64,000 nucleotides of DNA from positions 15,001 to 79,000 of the forward strand of contig JACKIM010000003.1 of assembly GCA_020638465.1 (NCBI GenBank), given 5' to 3'. The DNA comes from Geminicoccaceae bacterium (GTDB lineage: Bacteria; Pseudomonadota; Alphaproteobacteria; Geminicoccales; Geminicoccaceae). The notes beneath the pieces were generated by a model. The model was not told the origin of the DNA. It made no database searches and worked only from the letters and a program-made list of their open reading frames with translations. This document shows, piece after piece, positions 8,544 through 17,992 of the stretch; position 1 is the first letter of the stretch; every line of letters starts with the position of its first letter. The translations under genes were made by a program, and so were the position numbers.

Positions 8544-10724
8544 TCAGTGCACCAGATCGAAGCGATCGGCGTTCATGACCTTTGTCCAGGCCGCAACGAA
8601 GTCGCGAACGAACTTCTCCTTGTTGTCGTCCTGGGCATAGACCTCGGCATAGGCGCGCAACACGGCGTTCGAGCCGAATACCAGATCGACACGGGTGGCG
8701 GTCCACTTCGCCGCATCGGTCTTGCGGTCGCGGATCTCGTAGGTTCCGTTGCCTGCCGGAACCCAGCGATAGTCCATGTCGGTCAGGTTGACGAAGAAGT
8801 CGGTGGTCAGTGCACCTTCCTTGTCAGTGAACACGCCATGCTTGCTGCCGCCATGGTTGGTCCCCATCACCCGCATGCCACCGACAAGTGCGGTCATCTC
8901 ATGCGCCGTCAGGCCCATGAGCTGGGTGCGGTCGAGCAGCAGTTCCTCGCCCGGCACAGCGTAGTCCTTCTTCAGCCAATTGCGGTAGCCATCATGGATC
9001 GGTTCGAGCGGTGCAAACGAATCGGCATCGGTTATGTCGTCGGTTGCATCGCCGCGGCCGGGAGAGAACGGCACCTCGATATCGAAACCGGCCGCCTTGG
9101 CAGCCTTCTCGACACCGACATTGCCGGCAAGCACGATGACATCGGCGAGGCTCGCGCCCGTTTCCTTTGCGATCGGCTCCAGCACTCCCAGCACCTTCGC
9201 AAGCCGCTGCGGCTCGTTGCCGGCCCAATCCTTCTGCGGTGCGAGGCGGAGGCGGGCACCATTGGCACCACCGCGCATGTCCGAACCACGGAAGGTGCGG
9301 GCACTGTCCCAGGCCGTTGCGACCATCTCGGCGACGGAAAGGCCGCTGGCGGCGATCTTCGCCTTGACCGCCTTGACATCGTAACCGGTGTTGCCGGCGG
9401 GGACCGGGTCCTGCCAGATCAGGTCCTCCTGCGGCGCATCCGGGCCGATGTAGCGGGTACGCGGACCCATGTCGCGATGGGTCAGCTTGAACCATGCGCG
9501 CGCGAAGGTTTCGGAGAGATAGTCCGGATTCTTGTAGAATTTCTCCGAGATCGCGCGATAGGCGGGATCCTTGATCATCGCCATGTCGGCGTCGGTCATG
9601 ATCGGGTTGCGGCGGATCGAGGGGTTGTCGGCATCGACCGGCTTGTCCTCCTCCTTGATGTCGATCGGCTCCCACTGGTTGGCACCGGCCGGGCTCTTCT
9701 TCAGCTCCCAGTCATAGGTGAAGAGCAGGTAGAAATAGCCATTGTCCCATTTGGTCGGATGGGTCGTCCAGGCACCTTCGATGCCGGAGGAAACCGCCTG
9801 CGACGCCCTGCCGGGCTTCTGGTTCGGGTTGGCCCAGCCAAGCCCCTGCATCTCGACCCCGGCACCTTCGGGCTCGGGACCGAGGGCCGACGCATCGCCG
9901 TTGCCGTGGCACTTGCCGACGGTGTGGCCACCAGCGGTAAGAGCCACGGTTTCCTCGTCGTTCATCGCCATCCGGGCGAAGGTCTCGCGGATCTGCGCCG
10001 CGGTCCTGAGCGGATCGGGCTTGCCGTTGACGCCTTCGGGATTGACGTAGATCAGCCCCATCTGCACGGCTGCGAGCGGGTTCTCCATGGTGTCGGGTTT
10101 GCTGACATCGCCGTAGCGCTCATCCGAGGGAGCCAGCCACTGGCGCTCCGCACCCCAATAGGTATCCAGTTCCGGATGCCAGATGTCCTCGCGGCCGAAG
10201 GCGAAACCGTAGGTCTTCAGGCCCATCGACTCGTAGGCCATGGTGCCGGCGAGGACGAGCAGGTCGGCCCAGCTCAGGCGATTGCCATACTTCTTCTTGA
10301 TCGGCCAGAGCAGGCGGCGGGCCTTGTCGAGGCTGACATTGTCCGGCCAGGAGTTCAGCGGCGCGAAACGCTGGTTGCCGGTATTACCACCGCCCCGGCC
10401 GTCGGCGATGCGGTAGGTACCGGCGGCATGCCAGGACATGCGGATCATCAGGCCGCCATAGTGGCCCCAGTCGGCCGGCCACCATTCCTGGCTGTCGGTC
10501 ATGAGCGCCTTGAGATCCTTCTTCAGCGCCTCGACGTCGAGCTTGCGGACCTCTTCCCGGTAGTTGAAGTCCTTGCCCATCGGGTTGGTCTTGGTATCGT
10601 GCTGGTGGAGAATTTCCAGCTTGAGCGCATTGGGCCACCAGTCCATGACTGACTTCCCGGTAGCTGTCACGCCCCCGTGCATGACCGGACACTTGCCCGC
10701 GTTGTTCGTATCGGTTCCGTGCAT
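8544..10724 (-). CDS. katG: Catalase-peroxidase KatG
   Basis: A 726-residue bifunctional haem enzyme that removes hydrogen peroxide. The distal haem pocket is RMSWHAAGTYR with Arg95, Trp98 and His99. The Tyr in LIYVNPEG and the Met in RMAMNDEE complete the Trp-Tyr-Met cross-link that gives catalase activity. The proximal His lies in AGGHTVGKCHG. The length matches bacterial KatG (about 720-750). I chose the ATG at 10724, where GGAGG sits 5 bases away. The frame stays open 40 codons further but that segment looks non-coding. It is divergent from oxyR, its usual activator. Confidence 0.98.
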   Translation of the reverse strand: MHGTDTNNAGKCPVMHGGVTATGKSVMDWWPNALKLEILHQHDTKTNPMGKDFNYREEVRKLDVEALKKDLKALMTDSQEWWPADWGHYGGLMIRMSWHAAGTYRIADGRGGGNTGNQRFAPLNSWPDNVSLDKARRLLWPIKKKYGNRLSWADLLVLAGTMAYESMGLKTYGFAFGREDIWHPELDTYWGAERQWLAPSDERYGDVSKPDTMENPLAAVQMGLIYVNPEGVNGKPDPLRTAAQIRETFARMAMNDEETVALTAGGHTVGKCHGNGDASALGPEPEGAGVEMQGLGWANPNQKPGRASQAVSSGIEGAWTTHPTKWDNGYFYLLFTYDWELKKSPAGANQWEPIDIKEEDKPVDADNPSIRRNPIMTDADMAMIKDPAYRAISEKFYKNPDYLSETFARAWFKLTHRDMGPRTRYIGPDAPQEDLIWQDPVPAGNTGYDVKAVKAKIAASGLSVAEMVATAWDSARTFRGSDMRGGANGARLRLAPQKDWAGNEPQRLAKVLGVLEPIAKETGASLADVIVLAGNVGVEKAAKAAGFDIEVPFSPGRGDATDDITDADSFAPLEPIHDGYRNWLKKDYAVPGEELLLDRTQLMGLTAHEMTALVGGMRVMGTNHGGSKHGVFTDKEGALTTDFFVNLTDMDYRWVPAGNGTYEIRDRKTDAAKWTATRVDLVFGSNAVLRAYAEVYAQDDNKEKFVRDFVAAWTKVMNADRFDLVH

Positions 10725-10922
10725 ATCGACCTCCGACGCACCGTGTATGTGAAAATGATCAGGAGGACGAACGCGCCTTCGGATCTGGTCTTCGCGATTC
10801 CTTGTCCACGGGCCTTCGAGGCCGGGCCTCGCGCGGGGCGTCATCCTCTTGTGCGCCGAACTCTATCAGGAATTTTCATAATTTTAATTTGAAATTTCTA
10901 ATCTGTTTCATAACCTCTCCCT
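10725..10922. promoter_or_regulatory. katG-oxyR divergent control region
   Basis: 198 bp between the two starts. The part nearest oxyR (10862-10918) is strikingly AT-rich for this genome, with short self-complementary stretches such as GAAATTTC. OxyR normally binds an extended AT-rich site between oxyR and katG. I could not match a full ATAG-repeat consensus, so the exact site is unassigned. Confidence 0.5.
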
Positions 10923-11816
10923 ATGGCACAGGTCACCCTGAAACATTTGCGCTATTTCGAAGCTCTCGCCCGCCATTGCCATTTCGGCCGGGCCGCCGAA
11001 GCCTGCGCCATTTCCCAGCCAGCCCTGTCCGTACAGGTGAAGGAACTTGAGGAAATCCTGGGTGCGCCGCTCATCGAAAGGGGGTTGCGGCAGACACGGC
11101 TGACCAGCCTGGGCGAGGTTTTTGCGTCACGTGCACGCGACATCCTTCGTGCCGTGGACGAACTGGCCGACCTTGCCCGGGCCTCGCACAGCCCGTTCGT
11201 CGGCCGGCTGCGCATCGGCGTCATTCCGACGATCGCCCCCTACCTGCTGCCGGCCATCATCAAGGAAATCACCCGGGATTTTCCCGGCCTCGACCTGCGA
11301 CCGCGCGAGGCGGTGACGCAAAAGCTGATCGAGGACCTCATGGAAGGCCGGCTCGACACCGCCATCGTCGCCCTTCCCGTCTCCGAGCCATCGTTGAACG
11401 AAACGGCCCTGTTCGACGAGGAGTTCGTCCTGGTTCGCTCTTTGAACGACTCGAACCGGCCACCGCCGAACGCGCAGATGCTGCGCGAGATGAAACTCCT
11501 GTTGCTCGAGGAAGGGCACTGCTTCCGCGATCAGGCGATTTCCTATTGCAAGCTCTCGTCCTTCCGGCCGAGCGAACTGATCGAAGGCAGTTCGCTCTCG
11601 ACCCTGGTGCAGATGGTGGGTGCCGACATCGGCGTCACCCTCATTCCGCAGATGGCGGTCGCCGTCGAGACCCGCTCGGCAGCAGTCTCCGTGGTCCGCC
11701 TGCCGCGCCCCAGGCCGACACGGACGATCGGCATGGTCTGGCGCAGGACCAACCCGCTGTCCGACGAACTCACCCATATCGCCGGCATCATCGCCCGCGC
11801 AGGCATTCAATCGTGA
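10923..11816 (+). CDS. oxyR: Hydrogen peroxide sensor/regulator OxyR (LysR family)
   Basis: A 297-residue LysR-type regulator. The N-terminal helix-turn-helix is visible around HFGRAAEACAISQPALSVQVKELE, within residues 5-65. In the effector domain the two redox cysteines are Cys200 and Cys209 in GHCFRDQAISYC, the spacing and context of the OxyR disulfide switch. Being divergent from katG confirms the assignment. Upon oxidation it should activate katG. Confidence 0.95.
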   Translation: MAQVTLKHLRYFEALARHCHFGRAAEACAISQPALSVQVKELEEILGAPLIERGLRQTRLTSLGEVFASRARDILRAVDELADLARASHSPFVGRLRIGVIPTIAPYLLPAIIKEITRDFPGLDLRPREAVTQKLIEDLMEGRLDTAIVALPVSEPSLNETALFDEEFVLVRSLNDSNRPPPNAQMLREMKLLLLEEGHCFRDQAISYCKLSSFRPSELIEGSSLSTLVQMVGADIGVTLIPQMAVAVETRSAAVSVVRLPRPRPTRTIGMVWRRTNPLSDELTHIAGIIARAGIQS

Positions 11817-11859
11817 AGGTCGAACGGACGCCAGACGCGGAAACAAAACCATCGACAAT

Positions 11860-11885
11860 TTCACGATTTCATATTAATCCGTGAA
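11860..11885. promoter_or_regulatory. Inverted repeat upstream of sugar isomerase operon
   Basis: TTCACG and CGTGAA form a 6-bp inverted repeat separated by 14 AT-rich bases, 18 bp before the start of the next gene. It could be the operator for the RpiR-family regulator encoded two genes on, or a weak hairpin ending oxyR transcription. Confidence 0.35.
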
Positions 11886-11902
11886 GTAGAAAAGGATATC
11901 CC

Positions 11903-12886
11903 ATGACCAGATTTGCCGCCCGCCTGAATTCCTTTGCCGCATGTGCTCATGCAGCGTCGCCGCAATTCAAGGGCAAGCCGACTCCGATGATGCTGGCACA
12001 GCGCGCGGCGGGCGTGCCCGGCCTGACCCATGTGGATCTCAACTTTCCGGATCACGTTGACGATGACATTGGTACCGTGAAGCGGAAGATCAATGAGATG
12101 GGGCTCAAGGTCAACGGGCTCGCCATGCGCTACTATTCCAACCCCGCCTTCAGGCTGGGCGCCTTCACGAACCCCGATCCCGTCGTTCGTCGCGAGGCCA
12201 TCGACCTTACCAGGCGGGGAATCGATGCCGCCCTCGAAATGGGCGCGCCGCTCATGACGATATGGCTCGGCCAGGATGGCTTCGATTACAGCTTCCAGGC
12301 CGACTATTCGCGGATATGGCAGGATGAGGTCGACGGGATCCGCGAAGTTGCCGGACATGCTCCCGAATGCATGGTGTCGATCGAATACAAGCCCAACGAG
12401 CCGCGTTCCTATGCACTGCTTCCCGACGTGGCCACGACATTGCTGGCCATCGACGAAGCCGGATGCGACAATCTCGGAGTCACGCTTGATTTTGCCCATG
12501 TCCTTTATGCCGACGAGATGCCGGCCCTTGCGGCCGCCCATGTCGCCCGGCGCTCCCGTTTGCTGGGCCTCCACCTCAACGATGGATACGGCAAGAGGGA
12601 CGATGGCCTGATGGTGGCATCCGTCCATCCGCAGGCGACGCTGGAACTGCTGTGGCAGATCCGGCGCGACGGCTATGACGGCGTCATCTATTTCGACACC
12701 TTCCCCGATGCATCGGGCATTGACCCGGTGGAGGAATGCGCGACCAATATCGAGACGGTGGAACGCCTCCTCGCGATGTGCGACCGGATCGATGCTGATA
12801 ATGCCCTGAAAATCGCCATGAACCGGCAGAATTCTCCTCTCGCCCAGAGAGCCATGGGGCGGATCATGTCCGGGTCCTGGTCTTGA
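11903..12886 (+). CDS. Sugar phosphate isomerase/epimerase family protein (AP endonuclease-2-like TIM barrel)
   Basis: A 327-residue soluble protein. It has the hallmarks of the xylose-isomerase-like TIM barrel: an early TPMMLAQRAAGVPG segment, a metal-ligand glutamate in VSIEYKPNEPR, an aspartate in GVTLDFAHVLYAD, a histidine/aspartate in LLGLHLNDGYGKRDD, and a final strand GVIYFDTFPD. These E/D/H/E ligands bind divalent metal in rhamnose isomerase and tagatose epimerase relatives. It starts an operon with an RpiR regulator and a PfkB kinase, so it likely interconverts ketoses that the kinase then phosphorylates (inference). AAAGGAT precedes the ATG. Confidence 0.85.
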   Translation: MTRFAARLNSFAACAHAASPQFKGKPTPMMLAQRAAGVPGLTHVDLNFPDHVDDDIGTVKRKINEMGLKVNGLAMRYYSNPAFRLGAFTNPDPVVRREAIDLTRRGIDAALEMGAPLMTIWLGQDGFDYSFQADYSRIWQDEVDGIREVAGHAPECMVSIEYKPNEPRSYALLPDVATTLLAIDEAGCDNLGVTLDFAHVLYADEMPALAAAHVARRSRLLGLHLNDGYGKRDDGLMVASVHPQATLELLWQIRRDGYDGVIYFDTFPDASGIDPVEECATNIETVERLLAMCDRIDADNALKIAMNRQNSPLAQRAMGRIMSGSWS

Positions 12887-13791
12887 TGACTTTACGAGAT
12901 ACCGTGAAGTATGGAGATTCGCAGGCCTGCGACCCACGGGCTATCGGCGCTCAGATCCGCATGAAGCTGCCGTTGCTGACACCGCTTGAAGCACGCGTCG
13001 TGACGGTCTTGACCGATCGAAACGACATCACGTTCGAAACCCCGTTGCGCGAGGTGTCGAACGATGCCGGCGTTTCCGAGGCGATGATCGTCAAGATTGC
13101 GAAAAAGCTTGGCTTCAACGGTTTCCGCGATCTGCGAGAGGCCCTTGTCGTCTACCGCCAGACCGATGTCGCATCGTTGCATCATGAGATTTCCCCCGAC
13201 GATACGACTGCCGACATCGTGCGGAAGGTCTTCCGCACGGCAGTGCAGGCGCTTGAGGAAACCATGTCGATCCTCGACATGGAGGCATTCGAGCAGGCAG
13301 CGGATCTTCTCCATTCGGCGCGCATCCGCGACTTCTACGGTCTTGGCGGCTCAGCACAGATTGCCCGCGACGTCTCACACAAGTTCCTGCGGATCGGACT
13401 TCGCAGCACCGTCCATGACGATGCACACATGATGCTGATGTCGGCGTCTCTTCTCGGCCCACAGGACATCGCTGTCTGTTTCAGCCATTCCGGAGCGACG
13501 AGAGCGGTATTGGAGGCGGCCCGCCTGGCTCGCCGGAACGGTGCGCGAACGATCGCCCTGACAAATTACGCCTCCTCGCCAATTGTCGAGGTCGCGAACG
13601 TGGTTCTGTGCTCGACGGCACAGGGATCGCCGCTACTCGGAGAGAACGCCGCCGCCCGGATCGCCCAGCTCAATATCATGGATGCCATATTTGTCGCGGT
13701 CGCCCAGCGCAGCTTCGGTCTGGCCGAAAAACAGTTGGCAAGGACAATGGCCGCCGTCGACTCGTCGAGGAACGAGAAGGTGAGACTGTGA
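12886..13791 (+). CDS. RpiR/MurR-family regulator with SIS domain
   Basis: A 301-residue regulator. An N-terminal helix-turn-helix (residues about 10-85; EVSNDAGVSEAMIVKIAKKLGFNGF) is followed by a sugar-isomerase (SIS) domain (about 120-260). The SIS domain is recognised from YGLGGSAQIARDVSHKF and FSHSGATRAVLEAARLARRNG, which bind sugar phosphates. The ATG overlaps the preceding stop by one base (TGATG). It probably controls its own operon in response to the sugar phosphate made by the neighbouring enzymes. Confidence 0.92.
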   Translation: MTLRDTVKYGDSQACDPRAIGAQIRMKLPLLTPLEARVVTVLTDRNDITFETPLREVSNDAGVSEAMIVKIAKKLGFNGFRDLREALVVYRQTDVASLHHEISPDDTTADIVRKVFRTAVQALEETMSILDMEAFEQAADLLHSARIRDFYGLGGSAQIARDVSHKFLRIGLRSTVHDDAHMMLMSASLLGPQDIAVCFSHSGATRAVLEAARLARRNGARTIALTNYASSPIVEVANVVLCSTAQGSPLLGENAAARIAQLNIMDAIFVAVAQRSFGLAEKQLARTMAAVDSSRNEKVRL

Positions 13792-14654
13792 ACCCCCGCC
13801 GGACGGTCCTCGTTGTCGGTAGCCTGCACTATGACATTTTCGTCGAGGCGCCTCATCGTCCTGAAGCGGGCGAAACCGTCACCGGCCATCGCTGGTTTCC
13901 GAAGTCCGGTGGCAAGGGCGGCAATCAGGCCACGGCCATCGCCGGCACCGGATGCCGCTGCCGGATGGTATCAGCGGTGGGCCGCGACGATTTCGCGACC
14001 TTCCTCATGGACCGGCTGGCGGCGGCAGGGGTCGAGACCGACCGGGTCCAGGTCACGGACGGGGCCGGCTCCGGAATGAGCGTGGCGATTGCCGATGCTG
14101 GTGGAGACTACGGTGCCGTGATCGTGTCCGGGTCCAATCTCCTGATAGAACCGGCAGTATTCGACGATCCGTGTTTATGGGACGATGTCGGATATCTGAT
14201 ACTGCAGAATGAGGTCCCCGAGGAGATCAACCTTGCGGCTGCCCGGGCGGCCCGTTCGCGCGGCATAGAAATCGTCCTGAATGCCGCCCCCGCTCGGCCC
14301 ATGGGCATGGAATTCCTTTCACTTGTCGATGTTCTCGTGGTCAATGCCGGGGAGGCGCGGATGATGTGCGGTGTCCATGTCGATGCGATCGCCGCGGCCG
14401 AACGGGCGGCCCTTCTGCTTGCTGAACACTTTCCTGTCGCAATCGTGACCGCCGGCGGGAATGGCGTTGCGGCAGCATCCGGCAAGGAAGCCTTTTTCGA
14501 GCCGGCACACAAGGTCGAGGTCATCAGCACACACGGGGCGGGAGATCACTTCATCGGGAATTTCGTCTCTTCCCGGCTCAGTGGCCAATCTCTCCGAGGG
14601 GCCATTCGCCATGCCAACAATGCCGCCGCGGCCCACATTTCCCGGAAATCCTGA
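13788..14654 (+). CDS. PfkB-family carbohydrate kinase (ribokinase-like)
   Basis: A 288-residue kinase. Signature 1 of the PfkB family is present as GGKGGNQATAIAG near residues 42-54. The ATP/anion-hole signature is THGAGDHFIGNF, with the catalytic base Asp in GAGD. It starts at GTG 13788, overlapping the RpiR stop (GTGA). The open frame upstream of this is only the shadow of the RpiR gene. It would phosphorylate a sugar or nucleoside delivered by this operon; the exact sugar is not readable. Confidence 0.92.
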   Translation: MNPRRTVLVVGSLHYDIFVEAPHRPEAGETVTGHRWFPKSGGKGGNQATAIAGTGCRCRMVSAVGRDDFATFLMDRLAAAGVETDRVQVTDGAGSGMSVAIADAGGDYGAVIVSGSNLLIEPAVFDDPCLWDDVGYLILQNEVPEEINLAAARAARSRGIEIVLNAAPARPMGMEFLSLVDVLVVNAGEARMMCGVHVDAIAAAERAALLLAEHFPVAIVTAGGNGVAAASGKEAFFEPAHKVEVISTHGAGDHFIGNFVSSRLSGQSLRGAIRHANNAAAAHISRKS

Positions 14655-14734
14655 CATGCAACGGTTCGCGTTCTGCCTTCAGGCCGGAGCGACCGTCAAT
14701 GGCCGCCCCATTTTTGTTGCGGATGAGGCCGGGG

Positions 14735-14748
14735 TTGACCGTGGTCAT
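14735..14748. promoter_or_regulatory. Candidate FNR/Dnr-type box upstream of nnrS
   Basis: TTGACCGTGGTCAT has the form TTGAC-N4-GTCAT, one base from a symmetrical FNR-superfamily site, with a perfect TGACC/GGTCA core. It lies 59 bp before the nnrS start, and a Dnr/FNR-type regulator is the next gene but one. Confidence 0.4.
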
Positions 14749-14806
14749 GCACGGGGCGGGAATAAACTGTCATTGTAATCGCACAGGCGGCTTCGGGACG
14801 AATTTC

Positions 14807-16003
14807 ATGGCTTGGCATTCCCACTGGCTCGATCGCGGTTTCCGCCCCTTCTTCATGGGGGCCGGTCTATGGGCCGTGCTGGCGATGATGCACTGGCTGC
14901 ACATGCTGGCGGGGATCGGCACGCAGTCCAGTGCGCTTGAGCCGATGGCATGGCATCGGCACGAGATGATCTTCGGCTATGGCGGTGCAGCCATGGCCGG
15001 CTTTCTCCTCACGGCGATACCCAACTGGACGGGACGCCTGCCGGTACGCGGCCTGCCGCTGCTGGGTTTGTTCCTGCTGTGGGTGGCAGGACGACTTGCC
15101 GATCTCGGCTCCGGCGAATGGGCAGGTGCGACGGCAGCGCTGGTGGCAGCGGTCGTCGACAGCGGTTTCTGGGCTGTACTGGTGGCTGTCATCCTGCGTG
15201 AGCTGGTGACCGGCAAGAACAATCGCAACCTGCCCGTCGCCGGGCTGGTGGCGTTCGTCGGCGTGGCATCGGCGCTCGATCAGGCGGGCTACGATTTCGC
15301 CTGGCGACAGGGGCTTGGCGGGATCGTCATGCTCATTCTCCTGGTCGGCGGCCGCGTGACGCCGAGCTTCACCCGCAACTGGCTCGTCAAGGAAGGCTGC
15401 GATCATCTTCCGGCACCATTCGGACCATTCGACCGGGTGGCACTGGGAACCGCACTGGCGGCCCTTGTCGCATGGATCGTCCTGCCGGAGGCGGAATGGA
15501 CGAGCCTGCTGCTGGTGGCAGCCGGCCTTGCCGGCCTCGTGCGCCTGGGACGATGGCAGGGACACCGCACCTTCGCCGAACCGCTGGTGACAATCCTGCA
15601 TGTGGGATATGGCTGGATCGCCATGGGTCTCCTGCTGGTGGGACTCGACGGGTGGCAGGGCGGCTTGCCGATATCGGCCGTGCACGCACTGACCGCCGGC
15701 GGGGTGGCCGTGATGTCGCTGGCGGTGATGACCCGGGCCAGCCTTGGCCATAGCGGTCGCCCCCTGCATGCGGGAATGGGCCTCACGGTCATCTACCTGC
15801 TGGTCAATGCGGGAGCATTGCTGAGGGTGACGGCCGAGCTCTGGCCCCTGCCCTATGACGAGATGATCCTGGTCTCCGGCGTGATCTGGGCAGCCGGATT
15901 CCTCTTCTACGTCGTGATGTTCACGCCCATGTGGATTCTTGCCCGGCGCAAGAAGGGGGGAGGACGAGGCGGAAACGAGGTGGAACCCGCCCCCTCTCGT
16001 TAG
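14807..16003 (+). CDS. nnrS: NnrS family membrane protein
   Basis: A 398-residue polytopic inner-membrane protein (about 12 hydrophobic segments) of the NnrS family. That family is linked to nitric oxide tolerance and denitrification and binds haem and copper in the studied example. Diagnostic segments are HWLDRGFRPFF at the start, PMAWHRHEMIFGYGGAAMAGFLL, PNWTGR, and GRVTPSFTRNWL. I chose the ATG at 14807, matching the usual N-terminus; an earlier in-frame start adds 36 poorly hydrophobic residues. The downstream Dnr-like regulator suggests NO-dependent control. Confidence 0.92.
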   Translation: MAWHSHWLDRGFRPFFMGAGLWAVLAMMHWLHMLAGIGTQSSALEPMAWHRHEMIFGYGGAAMAGFLLTAIPNWTGRLPVRGLPLLGLFLLWVAGRLADLGSGEWAGATAALVAAVVDSGFWAVLVAVILRELVTGKNNRNLPVAGLVAFVGVASALDQAGYDFAWRQGLGGIVMLILLVGGRVTPSFTRNWLVKEGCDHLPAPFGPFDRVALGTALAALVAWIVLPEAEWTSLLLVAAGLAGLVRLGRWQGHRTFAEPLVTILHVGYGWIAMGLLLVGLDGWQGGLPISAVHALTAGGVAVMSLAVMTRASLGHSGRPLHAGMGLTVIYLLVNAGALLRVTAELWPLPYDEMILVSGVIWAAGFLFYVVMFTPMWILARRKKGGGRGGNEVEPAPSR

Positions 16004-16198
16004 GAGGCTCCTCGGGATTTTCCTTTCCGCATCGGGAAAAAGAGCAACCTGTGCCACAACGGGCAGTCTTCCACCAATGGCAAAGCTGTCCGCCGTGGGC
16101 AAGCAGTGCTATCAGCTACCGATCGTGAAACAGGGAATGGCTGTCAGGAGTGCTCGACCCGATGTCGGGCAAGGCCGTGCCCGGGGAGCGGAAATGCC

Positions 16199-16909
16199 AT
16201 GAACGAAGCGGTGGCGGCGATGGCCCGCACTGCCGGGCTGAGCCCGGATGATCTGGAAATGCTGCGGACAATACCGATTTTTCAGGGCTTTGCCGATACG
16301 CAATGGCTGAAGCTTCTCCCGATCATGCGGGTTCGTTCCTACAGCCGCAACCAGATCATCTACAGCCAGGGTGACGTGGCCGACTACATTTACATCGTGC
16401 TCCAGGGCTGGATGCGCATCTTCCGTTCGCTGCCCGATGGTAACGAGGTCACGGTGAACCTCTTCACCACGGGAGAAAGTCTCGCGGAGGCAGCCATCTT
16501 CGCCGGCGACACCTACCCGGTGTCCGGCGGCACCGTCGAGGATTCCCGGCTGCTGCTGGTATCTGCCACCGGTCTGCGTTCGCTGCTGGGAAATGATCCG
16601 AAACTGGCGTTGAACATGTTGGCCAGCATGTCGCAAAAGCTGCACTTTCTCGTCCGCCAGCTCGAACAGGTATCCAATCGCACGGCAAGACAGCGGGTGG
16701 CGGCATTCCTGCTGACACTTGCGGAAAAGCAGAAGACATCGACCATCCGCCTGCCGATCGACAAGCATCTGATCGCGGGACGGTTGGGAATGCAGCCCGA
16801 GACCTTTTCGCGTGCGCTGACGAAACTGCGCGCCGACGGGGTTTCCACACGTGGGGGCATGGTCCATCTGGCGGACATCAACCGCATAAGACATGTCGTC
16901 AATGCCTGA
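16199..16909 (+). CDS. Crp/FNR-family regulator, Dnr/NnrR type
   Basis: A 236-residue regulator. The cyclic-nucleotide-type beta-barrel occupies residues about 25-145 (QIIYSQGDVADYIYIVLQGWMRIF; VNLFTTGESLAEAAIF). The C-terminal winged helix (about 160-230) has the recognition segment AGRLGMQPETFSRALTKL, the form seen in Dnr/NnrR nitric oxide sensors. It has no N-terminal cluster of cysteines, so it is not an oxygen-sensing FNR with an iron-sulfur cluster. It lies directly after nnrS. The ATG is preceded by GGGGAG 10 bases away. Confidence 0.88.
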   Translation: MNEAVAAMARTAGLSPDDLEMLRTIPIFQGFADTQWLKLLPIMRVRSYSRNQIIYSQGDVADYIYIVLQGWMRIFRSLPDGNEVTVNLFTTGESLAEAAIFAGDTYPVSGGTVEDSRLLLVSATGLRSLLGNDPKLALNMLASMSQKLHFLVRQLEQVSNRTARQRVAAFLLTLAEKQKTSTIRLPIDKHLIAGRLGMQPETFSRALTKLRADGVSTRGGMVHLADINRIRHVVNA

Positions 16910-16972
16910 TACCGACCGAGTTCCTGTTCCGGTGAAGGCATTCGCTTCCATCAGAACACTGCCCGTTCGTCG

Positions 16973-17896
16973 ATGAACGACCGCCAGATCAACGCCTTTC
17001 GTCACGTCATGCGTCATGGCTCGATCACCGCCGCAGCCCAGGCGCTCAACGTTTCACAGCCCGCGGTGAGCCGGCTGATCGCCGATCTCGAACGCCAACT
17101 CGGCTTTGCCCTGCTGATCCGCAGCGGCGGACGCTCGACGCCGACGGCCGAGGCCCATGCCTTCAATCAGGAGGTCGAGCGCATGTTCTACGGGCTCGAC
17201 CGGCTCGCCACCGTTGCCGCCGAAATCCGCGACCTGCGGCGCGCCCGGCTGCGCATCGCAAGCCTGCCGGTGCTCAGCTTCCAGATCGTACCGCAGGCCA
17301 TGCAGCAATTCCTCTCCGGTCACCGCGGCGTGGCGATCACGCATGGCGTCTACACCTCGGCACTGATCCTTGATCTGCTCGCTTCCCGCCAGATCGATCT
17401 CGGCATTGCCCAGGTGCACGCCGGCAGGACCGACATCGACGTCCTTGCCGCATTCCGCAGCGAATGTGTCTGCGTCATGCAACCGGATCATCCCCTCGCA
17501 TCGAGACCGCACCTGTCACCCGCCGACCTGCGCGACCACGATCTCGTCGTCCTCGGTCACAACACCGTGACATGGAACCATCTGATCCGGCGCTTCGAGG
17601 AAGCCGGTGTCGAACTGCGCATCACCGCCGAAACCCAACCATCCTTTTCGGCTTGCGGACTGGCGGCATTGGGCGTGGGCATCGCCATTGTCGATCCGGT
17701 CACGCCGGGGGTCTACGGCCCGGCACTGGCAACGGTCCCCTTCACGCCGACCGTCCCCTTTGACTTCGCCATCGCCAAACCGACCGGCATGCCACTGACC
17801 CGGCCGGCGGAGGCGTTCCTAGCCGACCTCGTGTCGACGATCGGACTTTATCCCGGTTTCGGCATCAACCTTCGCCGGATTCCAGCCGGATCATAA
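16973..17896 (+). CDS. LysR-family transcriptional regulator
   Basis: A 307-residue regulator. Its N-terminal helix-turn-helix is INAFRHVMRHGSITAAAQAL followed by NVSQPAVSRLIADLE. The C-terminal periplasmic-binding-like effector domain starts near residue 90. The context, about 45-100 bp upstream of a TRAP transporter operon on the same strand, makes it the likely regulator of that operon. The 87-100 bp between them contains an AT-rich stretch with the inverted repeat ATAAC/GTTAT (17895-17923), a possible binding site. Confidence 0.92.
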   Translation: MNDRQINAFRHVMRHGSITAAAQALNVSQPAVSRLIADLERQLGFALLIRSGGRSTPTAEAHAFNQEVERMFYGLDRLATVAAEIRDLRRARLRIASLPVLSFQIVPQAMQQFLSGHRGVAITHGVYTSALILDLLASRQIDLGIAQVHAGRTDIDVLAAFRSECVCVMQPDHPLASRPHLSPADLRDHDLVVLGHNTVTWNHLIRRFEEAGVELRITAETQPSFSACGLAALGVGIAIVDPVTPGVYGPALATVPFTPTVPFDFAIAKPTGMPLTRPAEAFLADLVSTIGLYPGFGINLRRIPAGS

Positions 17897-17992
17897 CATT
17901 TGCGCATGGAATGACCGGGTTATTGTATTTGACTTTATTGCATGCACGGCTTTCGATATCCGCCACATCAACAATTTCCGGGGATGGACAAG

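Noticed and set aside
8547..10652. A 701-codon open frame antisense to katG
   Set aside because: KatG on the other strand is unmistakable, and the antisense product has no recognisable domain.
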